DNA of 64,000 bases from Blasia pusilla (Eukaryota > Marchantiophyta > Marchantiopsida > Blasiales), in contig CM114274.1 of the NCBI GenBank assembly GCA_050084515.1, forward strand, positions 28,954,001 through 29,018,000. The letters are read 5' to 3'. How positions within the stretch are numbered: the first letter of the stretch is position 1; every line of letters begins with the position of its first letter. The translations under genes were made by a program, and so were the position numbers. A model generated the notes under the pieces. That model saw only the letters and a program-made list of their open reading frames with translations, was not told the DNA's origin and made no database searches. Of this stretch, positions 46,463-58,159 are shown piece after piece.

Positions 46463-47330
46463 ATGGCTACTTCTTTGTTAGTTTGTGCTCGCCCTCCTCC
46501 GTTGGATGAAGGGAAGTTAGATGGGTCTAACTATACATTGTGGAAGTTGAAAATGAGAAGTTTCCTCGAATCATTTGAGATTTGGGAGACGACCACAGGG
46601 GTCAATTCGAATCCATAAGCTACTTTGAGTTCTGCATGTTCATCTTCGTCTGGTGATATCGATCCTCTTGTATTGCTGGCATGGAAACACAGAAACGCTG
46701 ATGCTCTATATGTGATTATCACAAATGTAACTGATTCTATCATGACTCTCATTCAACATACAACCACTGCTGCTGAGGCGTGGAACATTTTGAAGAATCA
46801 GTATGAAACGAGGAATGAGACTCCGATTTCGAATCTGGAGAATCAGCTTACATCCGAGAAATTTTCTGAAGGAGAAAGCGCGGAGCAATTTTTGACGAGG
46901 ATCAAGAATCTTCAAGATCAGATGGTGTCCGTAGGAATTTCAAAGTCTAGCAAAGATTTGGCACGTCGGTGCATAAGGATTTTTCCTCCAAGGCATGACA
47001 ATTTGGTCACTACATTGAAAACTCAAGTAAGATCCATGCCGCTTACTTTTGAATAATTTAGTGCAATGTTGATAGAAGAGGAAATGCGCTTCAAAGCAAG
47101 AGAGGGAAGTGATGCATCATTTACTGCCAACGTACAGAGAGGTAGAAATCAGGATTGCAATTCAAATGTCAAGAATAAATTTCCAAGGAAAGCCTTCAAA
47201 TTCTTTTATTGTGGTAAGCTAGGTCATCTTATCAAAGATTGTAAAAAGAGGAGTCAAGATGAGAAGAACGGTTGTTTAAGACCAAAGAAGGAGTCTCAAA
47301 ATTCTGTAGAACTAGGTGAACATAAAGTAG
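46463..47330 (+). pseudogene. Copia gag (capsid and zinc knuckle)
   Basis: Starts at ATG 46463 with LDGSNYTLWKLKMRSFLES, typical of copia Gag, then YVIITNVTDSIMTLIQ, EAWNILKNQY and FLTRIKNLQDQMV (UBN2/retrotran_gag type). Stops near 46616 and 47055 interrupt it. The zinc knuckle near 47205-47240 reads FFYCGKLGHLIKDC, so the first Cys of C-x2-C-x4-H-x4-C is lost. Gag normally packages the RNA. This copy cannot make an intact product. Confidence 0.85.
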
Positions 47331-48165
47331 ATGCTTGGGTAGCAATCGAAGAGTTTTTCTTGCACGTAGAACATTCCACTAAGTCAAAGAGTGATGATGC
47401 ATGGGTGCTCGATAGTGGAGCATCTAGGCATAAGGATTGGTATAGCTCCTTACAGCCTCTATAGGGGCCCATCGTTGTTACTGTTGGGAATAATGCAAAG
47501 TGCCCTGTAGAAGGGAAAGGCACAATTTCTTTAGTCTCACAAAAAGGAGATGAAAAGAAGTTAACTGATGTATTGTACGTACCAGAGTTGAAGCGAAATT
47601 TGATTTCAGTAGCAGTATTATGTGATCGTGACCTAGAAGTTCGTTTCAAGAAAACTGGAGCAGTCATTGAGCATGCCAATGGGAAAGTAGTGGGTGAAGG
47701 TAAACGACGTGGAAATATCTACAAATTGTATGCTTTCACGACAAGTGTAGGTACATATCTTAGTAGCAGTAAGTTGTGGCATGAAAGATTTCGTCACCTA
47801 CGCTTTCCCTTACTAAGTCAGATGCAGAAATCTGGCATGGTTGTTGATTTACCAACAATTTCTGGAGTGTCGGATATATGTGAAGCTTGTATGATGGGCA
47901 AGCAACATCGACAACCATTTCCACAAGAGTCCAGCAATAGAGCAAAGGCTCCTCTAGAGCTGATTCATGCTAACCTCTGTGGTAAAATGAGAACAGTGGC
48001 ATTAGGTGTTTCTTCCTACTTCTTTTTAGTTATCGACGATTATAGTAGGAAGATGTGGATGTATTTTCTTCGTGATAAGGCAAGTGCTTTTGGAAAATTT
48101 AAAGTATGGCACAAGCTAGTTGAGAATAACACAAGAAAGAAGGTACAGAAGCTTCACACCAATTG
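47331..48165 (+). pseudogene. Copia protease and integrase N-terminal half
   Basis: The protease active site is AWVLDSGAS near 47398. GAG-pre-integrase features follow (LWHERFRHL, CEACMMGKQH). In the integrase core the first catalytic Asp (usually HADLCG) is Asn in IHANLCGKM near 47965. The second (usually TDxGGEF) reads TN-stop-GGEF near 48160. Both catalytic aspartates are therefore lost, on top of a stop and frameshift at about 48165. Confidence 0.85.
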
Positions 48166-49442
48166 AGGAGGAGAATTCTTATCAACAGAATTCAACAAAT
48201 ATTTGGCGGAGCATGGAATCGAGCAATAAATTAACCACGGTACATACATCACAACAAAATGGAGTTGTTGAGCATCGAAACCGTACAGTGCTGGAGTTGG
48301 CAAGATGTATGATGAAAGCAAAAGGTTTGATAGAAGGATTTTGGGCTGAAGCAGTTAATACTGCCGCTTACATTCTAAATAGAAGTGCTACCAAGTCAGT
48401 GCAAGGCATGACTCCTCATCAATCATACTCAGGTAAGGTACCATCAGTCCAACATTTTAGGACTTTAAGTAGTGAGTGCTTTGTACATATTCCTGAAGCA
48501 TCCAGGACCAAGCTGGAGTCCAAGAGCAGGAAGTGCATCTTTATGGGATACAGTGATGAGTCTAAAGCTTATCCCCTATGGTGTCTTGAGGCAAAGAAGA
48601 TGCTTATGAGTCGTGATGTGGTGTTCCAGGAACAGCCTCGTCCAGTGGCAGATATCGGTGGCCCGTCCACATTATCATCAAACGAAGAGATAACCCATCA
48701 GAGCACACCACCAATGTTTACACCAGATGATCAAGAAGAAGAATTTGGTGATGATTACAAAGAGCAGCTTGCTCTTCCACTGTAGTCGTCATACCCTAAG
48801 TTGATAAAGGAGCTTTTGGATGGTAAGGATCCACCAGCAATTGATGAAGTTGTTACATATCCAAGGAGATCCAAGAGACTAGAGGAGCAGAATAGAGCTT
48901 CCGCACATCTCGTCAACATGGCCTTGATGATAGAGGTCTTGAAGGTGGAAGAGCCATTATGCTTGGATGAGGCCATTGCTCATCCTCAATGGAGAGAGGC
49001 CATGCAGATGGAGATGGACGCTATTCAGAGAAATAAAACTTGGACTTTGGTTGAGAAGCCAAAGGACAAGAAGATCATACGCACCAAGTGGGTATACAAG
49101 ACCAAGTATATAGGTTGGTTGCACAAGGATGCTCACAAATCGAAGGTTTTGACTACTATGTTTTGATGTATATGTTAATATTCCTATATGTGGATGATCT
49201 GATCATCACAAGAGGCCACAGTAAGAAAATAGAGGAAATGAAGGAAGTGTTGAAATCTGAGTTTGAAATGTCAGATTTTGGTCTTTTGCACTACTTTATA
49301 GGGCTCGAGATTTGGCAACAATCAGATTCTATTTTTCTCTCTCAACAAAAGTATGCTAGAGAAATCTTGAAAGCATTTGGGATGACCGAGAGTAAGGTAG
49401 TGGTCTCGCCAAGGGAGGTAGAGTTGAAACTCTGGATGGAGT
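48166..49442 (+). pseudogene. Copia integrase C-half and internally deleted reverse transcriptase
   Basis: HTSQQNGVVEHRNRTVLELAR (about 48245-48305) carries the integrase Glu, and GYSDESKAYPLWCLE the C-terminal domain. Reverse transcriptase begins at EAIAHPQWREAMQMEMDAI (about 48969) and KWVYKTKY, then jumps after GFDYY straight to LYVDDLIIT (YVDD at 49187-49198), so most of the fingers/palm is deleted. It ends after REILKAFGMTESK without RNase H. Non-functional. Confidence 0.85.
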
Positions 49443-49462
49443 TCACTTTCTGTTTTCTCACA

Positions 49463-50175
49463 CAGAAGCTAAAAAATTGGCAAGTCCTCTTAGGACCCGA
49501 ACCATGAGGCCTTCTATCAAAATAAGGTTTTTTTGTTTTTCATCTTGTCCAGCTTTCCTGACTTGAGGTGAAATTTGGTCCACATGGTCTTCAAGGTGCA
49601 TGTTCCATTCTTACTAAGTTTCAAGAAAAATGGAGTTGGGACCATAAGCTCAAAAATTGGCAAGTCCTCTGAGGACTCAAACCATAAGACCTTCTATCAA
49701 AATAAGGTTTTTTTCATTTTTCATCTTGAGCTCATATTTGGCCAACATGATCCCCAAAGTTCATGTTCTACTCTTGCCAAGTTTCAAGCAAAATGAATTT
49801 GTGAGCAAACCTTCACAAATTAATAAGTCCTTTTTTCACTTGAACTATCAAACTTTCTATCAAAATAGGGTTTTTATATTTTTCATCTTGTCCAAATTTC
49901 CCATCTTGAGCTGCACTTTGGCCCACAAGGTCTCCAAGGTGCATGTAGCACTCTTGCAAAGTTTCAAGTAAAATGGAGATGGGACCACGAGCTGAAAAAT
50001 TGGTAAGTCCTTTTTTGACTCAAACCATCAAACCTTCCAAAGAAATAAGGTTTTTTCATTTCTCATCTAGTCCAACTTTTCCATCTTCAGCTGAAATTTA
50101 GCCCGCATGGTCTCCAAGGTATATGTTCCACTCTTGCCAAGTTTCAAGAAAAATGGAGTTGTGAACAAAATCTCC
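49463..50175. repeat. Tandem repeat, four copies of ~165-185 bp
   Basis: Units starting at about 49463, 49646, 49811 and 49989 share AAAAATTGGCAAGTCCTC, AACCATnAnACCTTCTATCAA, ATAAGGTTTTTTnATTTTTCATCTTG, CCCACATGGTCTCCAAGGTGCATGTT and CTTGCCAAGTTTCAAG. The array starts exactly at the remnant 3' LTR end of the copia element, so its left edge coincides with a deletion or insertion joint. Unit size is in the range of plant satellites, but the array is short. Confidence 0.85.
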
Positions 50176-50499
50176 CTCGAATGGGCCCAACAACTCTTTT
50201 GCATTCCTTGAGACTGTCACTCGGTAGCATGTCGGCAACCCCATCAATATTTTCCACAACAGAAACACTATTTCCTGTCTGTTGCAAACCTATTTGTAAT
50301 GGAGTCGTCTCTTCCATTTCACCTGAAGGTCTCGCTTCCCTTCTTCATCCATTTTCCACTAATACCCTATTTGAGAGATCCTGTTGCTCGCAGGGAGGGA
50401 CCTTCACACATAATTTGGGATGATGGGTATCATGATTCCCATCTTTTGTCTTTCATCTCTCTCATGTTAAATTCTCCACCATCCGTAGATGGACTCCAA

Positions 50500-50935
50500 T
50501 GCTCGCAACAAGGCTGCGTGAGGGATTTAGGGCTCGTGCCCTACCCATGCGCAGGCTGCGAGCTCACAGTGCGGGCCAAGTGGAGGTTGTGGGCGGCTCT
50601 GTGCGTGATGCTTGTGGGCGTGGGAGTCCGCATGCGGGCTAGGGCGCGGGCCTTGAAGCCCGCACGGCCCGCGCCCTAAACGCGGGCTACAAGCGAGCCC
50701 AACGTGCGGGCCTTGCGGGCTTCAGGGCCCGTACATCACGCCCGCTTGCAGCCCGTGTCGCGATTGTGGCCTGTACCTTGGCCCGCACCCTTCATCGGAG
50801 CCCACATCCGTTCCCGCGGGTCGATTCCGCACGGTCTACCTAGGCGCCAAGAAAACCGTGCCTACGACCGATTTTCCATGTCCATGGTCATATCCGGACA
50901 TGTCCATCCCATGGACGGACTTGTCCATTTTTGTG
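50500..50935. mobile_element. GC-rich repeat copy with GGACTTGTCC end
   Basis: A strongly GC-rich block rich in GCGGGC/GCCCGC words. It ends with CATGTCCATGG, TCCGGACATGTCCATCC, GGACGGACTTGTCCATTTTTGTGTAATC, matching the terminal part of the 17.4- and 22.4-kb copies. Its sharp compositional borders suggest an insertion. It is probably related to the 43.56-kb copy. Confidence 0.5.
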
Positions 50936-52440
50936 TAATCTTGGTTGAGAGGAATAGAACATTCCTTGGATGAGTGATCACACTTTGTTAGCAAAAGAGT
51001 ATTTTGCAAAGAGGGATTAAGTTCTAGCTACAAAAGATCCTTTTCTTGAAGTCTTGAGATGGTAACAAGATCTCGTTTTCCTTATTGACGAACCTATTAC
51101 CTCATGTATTTGCTTGGTAGAGGAATTATCCTCACTAGAGAGAGAGTTTGAGAGGTTTTTATAAATCCATAGGAAAGAATTGATGTGAGAACATAACTTC
51201 TTATAGGTGAAGACCTTTGTACTTGCACAATCAACAAGAAATTCTTGTGGTTGGCTCAATTGGAATAGTTAAGTGATAATTCAAACCTCTTGAGGAATGA
51301 ACTATATACCTAACAATTAAAAGACTGAATTCGGAAGTCACTGAGACAGTAAAAGTACTCACGAGATTTATCATGGTTTGCAACTTTGCACAAGACATAC
51401 CAAACAAATATGATGGGACTCTATGAGCTACGCATTTATGGCTAATCTTGGAAAGGAATATTGGGAGATAATAAAGTGGATACTAAGGTATCTCAAGATA
51501 TATATATTATTATGTTTGAGAAGGAAAGAAAGAAATGGGGAAGAAAGGAAGCTTTGACGGAGTGTGTGGATGTTGGTTTAGGAGGAGATTTAGACAAACA
51601 AATATAAACAACACATTTTTCCTTTCATCTTACTTCATGGTCCCATAAGTTGAAAGGTTACATCTCAACCTATTGTTGCCCTTAACTTATTGGAATAAGA
51701 GTACCTTGTTGGAAAACAGGCATCAAGGAAATCATTTTGGGTGAGTAGAATAACAAGTGAAATTTGATTAATGCAAGACTCAAATATTTTGGGCCCGAAT
51801 AGCCATGTTACCAAAGTGTTTGGACACTTCAGCAACATGATCATGTGTGTCATTCATAGAATAAGCAAGTTTTGGTGTAGTGAAAAATCGGTTGTCCTAG
51901 AGCTCAAAAACCCTTGTTCCCAACACTCCTAAGTGACCAAATATCACGTATAGAATTTTCTTTATTTTTTAAATATCACAAAAGGTTTGGATTTCTGAGA
52001 TTTTTATTGCCATATAGGTAAATTTAAAGTATATGTCTCAATCATATAGGAAAATTAGGGATGAAATATTACGCTAGGTGAACTAAGAAGTTTGTCTTCT
52101 TGCTCACGATCACCACTCTTCAACTTATAAGACTTCAAATAAATGAGTACATGAGAAGTATGAACTCCCCAAAGTGTGCCATGTTTGTACCGATTCGAAA
52201 CGAATCCGTACATACATGGCACACTTTGGGGAGTTCATACTACTACTTGTTTACGAAACTGCAACCCAAAAGAGGTTACCCGTTTAGTCAAATAGACGCT
52301 CCCTTCCCTTGATACAAGTTTTAGGGGTTTTCTAGCTATGATCGTCTCTTGACTTGAGCACACGTTTGAGTTCCTGCCTGAAGAGATGTGGACGAGAACT
52401 AGAAACAGGTGGTGGTGCTAGAATCGAGGCATTGGGGCTC
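50936..52440. other. AT-rich spacer with one long hairpin
   Basis: No exon or domain is supported. The only clear structure is the palindrome at 52155-52243. Confidence 0.4.
52155..52243. repeat. ~42-bp near-perfect inverted repeat (snapback)
   Basis: AAGTATGAACTCCCCAAAGT... at 52156 pairs over about 42 bp with ...ACTTTGGGGAGTTCATACT ending near 52243. The loop is only three bases between CGATTCG and CGAATC. There are only one or two mismatches. Such symmetry is either a young foldback element or a small-RNA precursor-like locus. Confidence 0.92.
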
Positions 52441-54420
52441 TAGTTGTTTCCTAAACTGCTTACTAGGTTTTCTTGTGGACATACGTTTTCATTGCATTGC
52501 ATTGCAGTGCAGAGGAGAGCATTTCAGCCAAAAGCTGGAATCATGAAATGTCTTTCCTGTGCAACCTCAAGAAGGGCTCTCTACAACGTCGCTGGAATCC
52601 ATTCCTTGCGTTTTTTCAGAACATCTCCCTTTCCGCGGGCGGCGAGAAATCGCAGTAGCGACTCTTTGGGGGTAACTTGGTAAACAAAAGTGTTCCGCAA
52701 CCGATCGCATTACTGTTCCTCTCTACAACCTCATGATGATCCGGAAAATTGTACTCCAAATCTAACCCTATATGACCACCACCTACATTTAAGGAGCGGA
52801 ATTCCTCACTCATTTCAGCTAGCGGGTGTCTACCTAGCGATCGCTCTACACCATTCCCAAGCCGCCAGGCTCCTTAAGCTGGGGTCAGCCGTGATTGTGA
52901 TTTCTATTAGTAGTGTTGTTGATGGCTCTTTGCTGTTTGCTCGGATCGGATGGGTGCCAGTTTGCGTTACTCTCAGACTTTTTCCACCCCTTTCTAATTT
53001 GATTCCTTTTTCATCAATCCAAGATGGGAGTGTGGTGCCAGAAAAGATCGTGATTTCGAAGAAAACGCGGCGACGAGTCCACAAGATTGACGTCCTTGAG
53101 GAGAATCGAGACAGTACGGGATGTTGGCACAAGAGACAGACTCACTGATGCGTGGAAGGCTGATGGGCTTAATAAGGGAGCAGAAAGAGAGAGCTATTGA
53201 AGAGGTGGGAGAAGAGCAAGAAGCTGCAGACATCAACTCGACGGTGGGAGCCCACCCTTCACTCTAATGGAGAGGAATCGGTGAAACAAACAGCAGAAAA
53301 TACTTGAGTTCGGAAGAACCATTCGGAAGAGTCTTTTCCACGAAATCCAGATCGACCATCCAGGTAGCACATGTGCTTCACAGAAGCAGACAGCGTCCCC
53401 CACGCGTGTCCAATTCGAATGATCTATAAAAGCGAGCGCTGGGCAAAGAGGGAAGAAAATTGTGTGACAGTGGGATCGGTGTCCTACGCACCATGGAATG
53501 TACTTTGCAGGAACATCGTAAGGAAGCAAGTCGAGAGGATAGCGTCTCTTGCGACACTCGCGTGTCTCCTTATCCCGGGCCTGTCTCTGCGATTCAAACC
53601 ACTCGGGTGGAACTGTGGAGAGCAAGTGCTCCGGAATCCGATTACTCAAGTCCTGAATTATATCTGCCAAAGGTCTGTGAGGATTGATACGCATCCCCAG
53701 GTCCGACTCACTTTCGCTCTCTGCCATATGCATGGTGTGCCAGTCAAATCGCCAACAACAATTCTCGCCGCTACACGCCGTAATTCAGTCCATCAGGACC
53801 ACCACCATCTGTTCCCAGCCCGTCCTCCACGACATTCCAATTCGTGAGCCCATGTGCAATCGCACCACTCTGCCATCTGAGTCTCTCCACCATCAGCCAG
53901 CAAATCCATGTGCTCTTCCTCTACAGAATGTTCGCCCCTACTGCTTCGCAACTGCTCGGAAACCACATCTGAAATCTCGTGGAACTTCTACATGGATGTC
54001 TTGGCTTCTGCAGTTCGCTTACGCACTCTCCAAATCCCAGCAGCGCGTGGCGCAAATAAAGCTCCAAATACCTTGGACACATTCACGTCGCGCTCAATGC
54101 TATGTCCTCTACACTTCCTGCACTCGAAGAGCTTCCCTTGACCACATCGATCCCAATCGCTCCAGCAACCTCCTCTCCCATCCACCGGTTACGGGCAGTT
54201 AAGCCCCAGCAACCGTGAGAACAGGGCAGGAGAGTCTCTCCACAAGAGTTGGCTGCGTCGGCATCAACATGCACTCACACTGCCATGTTTTGGAAACGCT
54301 TCAAAGCGAGCGAAGGATCGCCCATCAATCCCATTTTTTCTCCAAATCTCTCCACATCTTAACTGCACGCACAACTAACGCTTTTTGCGTAATCTGGTAA
54401 AACGTTCAGGTCGACTCCTT
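52440..54420 (-). other. GC-richer gene-like region, unrecognised
   Basis: Base composition rises markedly and open frames lengthen on both strands. The minus strand gives the more protein-like translations, for example ARNRWMGEEVAGAIGIDVVK near 54135-54200 and the frame listed at 53233-53733. Frames change repeatedly, so this may be a spliced gene, a pseudogene, or a first exon with its promoter. I cannot assign a family. Confidence 0.3.
53233..53733 (-). CDS. Unrecognised open frame, possible exon
   Basis: The first ~85 codons look protein-like: an acidic start MHMAESESESDLGMR, then PLADIIQDLSNRIPEHLL, PPEWFESQRQARDKE and a basic RECRKRRYPLDLLPYD. The rest is Cys/Phe/Trp-rich and less convincing, which suggests read-through into an intron. 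Function unknown. The strand choice rests on composition only. Confidence 0.3.
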   Translation of the reverse strand: MHMAESESESDLGMRINPHRPLADIIQDLSNRIPEHLLSTVPPEWFESQRQARDKETRECRKRRYPLDLLPYDVPAKYIPWCVGHRSHCHTIFFPLCPALAFIDHSNWTRVGDAVCFCEAHVLPGWSIWISWKRLFRMVLPNSSIFCCLFHRFLSIRVKGGLPPSS

Positions 54421-54538
54421 GGGAATGAATAGGTAATCCATTTGAACAGTAAGCATTAGGGTGTCTCAGGATTCGTCCATAAATTCGGACGGCCGTTTCC
54501 ATAAATTCGCTTACGGACACAATCCGTCCAGCTCCTTC

Positions 54539-54573
54539 GGCCGGGTGCCGAAGAAGGTGGACGGCACCCGGCC
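54539..54573. repeat. 12-bp perfect GC hairpin
   Basis: GGCCGGGTGCCG and CGGCACCCGGCC flank an 11-nt loop, within a CpG-rich stretch that also has CCATAAATTCGGACGG and CCGTCC words. It may be part of a terminal structure of an unrecognised element. Confidence 0.75.
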
Positions 54574-55009
54574 AGTCGTAGACGTCCCGTCATCCGCGGA
54601 TTATTTGCCGTAAGGACGATCTACGGCACCAGAGTGGTTCAGGGTCCGGGGAGGGTTTTGGCGGGAACCGCTGGTTGCCGGAAAACTTTTAAGTACGACG
54701 GTTTTTGGGAAAAGTTATTCGGGAAAAAAAGAGAACAATTTTTTCGGCGGTAAATTTTTGATATATTATTTATTTTCCAGTGATTATCCATCTTTTAAAA
54801 AACTTTTCTGGCAGATTTCAAAAACTTTTCAGACAACCTCAGAAACTTTCCGGTAGCTAGAATATGAGCCGGCATCTTGGCTCTATACATTTTCCCCTTT
54901 GCTATTTCTTGCTCAAGTAATTCCTACACTCACTCCATGTTCCATTCTTCTAATTCCCTGTTCCATCTCCTTGGGTCCTTAAACTCTCTCCTCCCTAAAC
55001 CCCACATGT

Positions 55010-55085
55010 AATATCCTTGGCAGGAATTGAACCTGGCCTGGCCTCCACCCAACCGGGAGCCAAGGATCCTACCCCTTCATAATAC
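55010..55085 (-). ncRNA. tRNA-like segment (possible SINE head)
   Basis: On the minus strand TAGGATCCTTGGCTCCCGGTTGGG resembles an RNA polymerase III A box. About 30 nt on, GGTTCAATTCC fits the B-box consensus GGTTCRANYCC. A full cloverleaf is not convincing (the anticodon arm and acceptor pairing are poor), so a tRNA-derived SINE or decayed tRNA is more likely than a working tRNA. Confidence 0.4.
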
Positions 55086-55125
55086 ATTGAAGATTTAGAA
55101 CAAATCTTCAAAGTATTATGAAGGG
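55073..55125. repeat. 24-bp hairpin next to the hAT gene
   Basis: CCCTTCATAATAC-A-TTGAAGATTT pairs with AAATCTTCAA-A-GTATTATGAAGGG around loop AGAAC, with a single A-A mismatch. It lies just 3' of the transposase stop on the minus strand and overlaps the tRNA-like segment. Confidence 0.85.
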
Positions 55126-55153
55126 ACCTCTCACATCTCTCTTTTCCCACCAA

Positions 55154-57379
55154 CTAAACATTTGAAATTGGGGCACTTGGAGAATCCTCTACATTTGCAA
55201 CCTCCAATAGAGTATCATCCTTACCTTTCACATATCTCTCTGGATTAGAATACACATATCTAAAGTTAACAGAATTTTTCCAAAGAATTACTGATTCTAC
55301 CAATAAATCCTCATAATCAAGTATCTTACCCTCTAAAGCTATCCTGAGAACAACATCTAAATGCTCAGTCGTCAATCGATTACGACTTTTTGTCTTGATC
55401 AAATTCTGCACACACAGAGCTCTCTCACAAATTGCAGTACTCACACATTATACCCTAGCAATGTTAGCTAATACAAGCAAATTAGAGAACTTACATTGCA
55501 AAGATGGGCTCCAACTTACCATTGCCCACAAATCTTTCCATTCTGTGGTAGCCATGAGCTTAAATGATTGAAACTCAGACTTCACACTTTCTGAATTCAC
55601 AAGAGATGGTTGCAAGTGACCCCTAAAAGGCGTTTCCCTTCCAAAATGTGCCCAAAGATCATCCACTTCCTTGCAACCCCAACTATTCAACCCTACTAAC
55701 CTTGAGGGCATATGAAGAGGATTCAGAATTTTCATTGCACCTATCAAACTATTATCCCTAAATCTATCATGTAAGGCTACACATACATTCTCAGCAAAGT
55801 TCTTCTGGAAAGTTAGAGCAGCCTGTAAATCCTTTCCCGTACGATCTCTCAACATTTCAATGCTATGGAACTTTCTACCCCTAATCTCAGATTGCAATCG
55901 TTTCAGGTATCCACCAAGGGGTCCAAAATCAGGTAAGAGATGATAACCTGTTTCTTCAGAGAATGTAGAAGCATTCAAGTCATGATTCTCCATTACAAAG
56001 TTCATTGTAATAGAGGCAATCTCAGAATTCATAATACTACCAATAGTACTAACATCTACAAATTTGTATTGGAAAACCTTACTCAAATTAGCAAGGATAA
56101 ACAATATGTGTGCCAAAAAGTACAACTGATAGATCATTTCAAATGATCTCAGCTTGTTGTACATGTTAGTAGCATTACCATCATCTTCAGAGCGGGGAAT
56201 GTCCCTGAAATAGGTGAGAACAGATTCTAGGGAGTCTCACAAAGTAGTCACGGCTTGCCATCGAGACAACCAACGAATTTTATGATATCTCTTCATGACC
56301 TTATGAGAGTCATTCAACTTCTCTTGCAAAGTTGCAAGAGCACACTTCCTCTTTGAGGACCTTCTAAAGTATCCAGCTACAGAATTCAAGATGGAATCAA
56401 TCTCTATAGATACATCTTTACAACCTGGTCCTTTGGCTGTTGTCAAAGAAGCAAGATTGGTCCTATGTGCAACACAATGTACAGAGAGCAAAAATGGGTT
56501 TGCCTTCAACTTCAACTCAGATGCTACTCCATTCTGACTACCTACCATCGTTGAGGCTCCGTCTGATCCAAAAGCCACCATCTTTGAACTCTCTAGTCCC
56601 GAGTCCTTGATCAACTCCAAAAGATTGTTAGTAATGGCATTTGAACACTTCTCTGGACATTGCAACAATCCTAAGAACGAATTCTCAACCTGCCCTTCTA
56701 ATACAACGAGATGGCCCGTTACTGAAATATGAGTGGACTCATCAATCATGATCCCAAAGAAAGGAGATTGTCAAACTTTTAAAAGTGTCCTTCTATGCAC
56801 TACGTGACTGATATAATAACACATATCAGCACAAGTCTTCTCATCTTGGTATAAATCTCGGGTAATTGGTGCATTCACTGAAAGTAACAACTTACACAGA
56901 TTCGGGGATTTGGCAAAAGCCAATGATTCCTTGGCGATGAAGTATGCACACTTGAACAATGTTAACAAGGCTTGGTCACAAGTCCGATTAGTAGTGGCAA
57001 TGGCCTTGGCCATCGACATGTGTCCTATATTAGCAGCCCAAGAAAGTTTCATATGCTCAATCGATTTTCCATGATCTGTAAAGGCTGAAACCTTACAGTT
57101 TATGGCACCATCCCTTGCAAAGGAATTCTTACCCTTTCCTTGTCTACAAACCTTACAAAATATTCTACCAGATTTTGCATGAAACTCTATCCAGTCAAAT
57201 AAGCTATACCAGACATCCTTCCAAGCCAGTTGATTCTTCTCAATTAGACTACTGGAAGGAGTACCAGAATTCCCATTTTCACTCCCGTCTGAGGACCCTG
57301 ACCGGCTTGAGTTCTTAGGAAAGTCTTGGCTTACGTCTTTGGACAACATTTCGCTCATGGTTCGCTGTCTCTTAGCCAT
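55154..57379 (-). pseudogene. hAT-family transposase (ZMYM/TTF-type) with three in-frame stops
   Basis: One reading frame of about 740 codons runs the whole length from MAKRQRTMSEMLSKDVSQ, broken only by stops at 56771-56773 (TGA), 56237-56239 (TGA) and 55448-55450 (TAA). An N-terminal TTF/ZMYM-like zinc finger has FCKVCRQGK, INCKVSAF and a following GKSIEHM (about residues 65-115). The catalytic region has FGIMIDESTHIS, MVAFGSDGAST and HCVAHRTNLA, giving the RNase H-like acidic residues. RYHKIRWLSRWQAV precedes the long insertion domain. The C-terminal dimerisation region has CERALCVQNLIKTKSRNRLT. The two TGA stops fit CGA-to-TGA transitions, as from methylated CpG. There are no indels, so the copy is recent. 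Terminal inverted repeats were not found. Confidence 0.88.
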
Positions 57380-57878
57380 ATCTTAGATAATGAAGGGTTA
57401 CCAAAGGTTTAGGTCTAAACAAGGCCTCATCTTCTAGACAAGAGCAAAACTGGTTCACATCAAAAGAAAGGTGGCAGCCAAGAGTCCAAGACTCAGAGCA
57501 AAAGGCTGAAGTCAGAAGACTCGGAATCAAATCACTTTCTGTTGCCAAACCCGAGAGCAAAGCAGACCCCGAATCAAGATAAAGAACGAAAAATAAGGCC
57601 TCTGACTCGCCAGGGTAGAGCAAAGCTCAAGCCGAGAGGAAACTTGTGCAAGTCAAACAAAACAGCCTAAACCTTGTCACGAAAGTGTAAACATGAAAGC
57701 TCTAGAGTGCAATATCCACAAAAATGTAAAGCTGCAACATAAGATGTGGCGGTCAAACAAATTCGGCTCAGTCTTAGACTCCACACTCTCAAGATAAAAG
57801 CCAAACGGAAAAAGAGCCGAGCTCGCCCGAACACGCGGACCTCCGTGCACTAATTAGTGTAGAAATTTACAACCAATT

Positions 57879-57987
<109 letters not shown>

Positions 57988-58159
57988 TCACATCTGAGTA
58001 GCCGATAGGCCGAGATCTATCGTGGATAGGGCATAGGAGCCAGCGGACTATCTTGAGTGTAACTTTGTCCCACAGTGTCGGATGAGGTTGAGGATAGGTC
58101 CATTGTGTCAGGAACGTTGTTTCTGACAACTTTCATGTTGAGGTCTTTTACAACGGGTC

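Larger units (their letters stand above)
45989..49462 (+). mobile_element. Ty1/copia retrotransposon with 3' LTR nearly deleted
   Basis: The 5' LTR (45989-46390) starts TGTTGG and ends CTCACA. Directly after it, TGGTATCAAAGAAG at 46391 is the plant initiator-Met tRNA primer-binding site. Gag, protease, integrase and part of reverse transcriptase follow in copia order. The 3' end is cut: only about 20 bp matching the LTR terminus (TCACTTTCTGTTTTCTCACA, 49443-49462) remain after the reverse transcriptase, and RNase H is missing. It inserted into the RING-bearing block. Four other, older LTRs of the same family lie in the window. Confidence 0.9.

Noticed and set aside
52440-54420. A named gene for the GC-richer region
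   Set aside because: I tried to read it on both strands but no recognisable domain emerged and frames change often; left as gene-like only.
54539-54573. Rho-independent terminator
   Set aside because: A GC hairpin in eukaryotic DNA with no following T run and no bacterial context.
55010-55085. A functional tRNA gene
   Set aside because: A and B boxes are plausible, but I could not form a convincing acceptor stem or anticodon arm.
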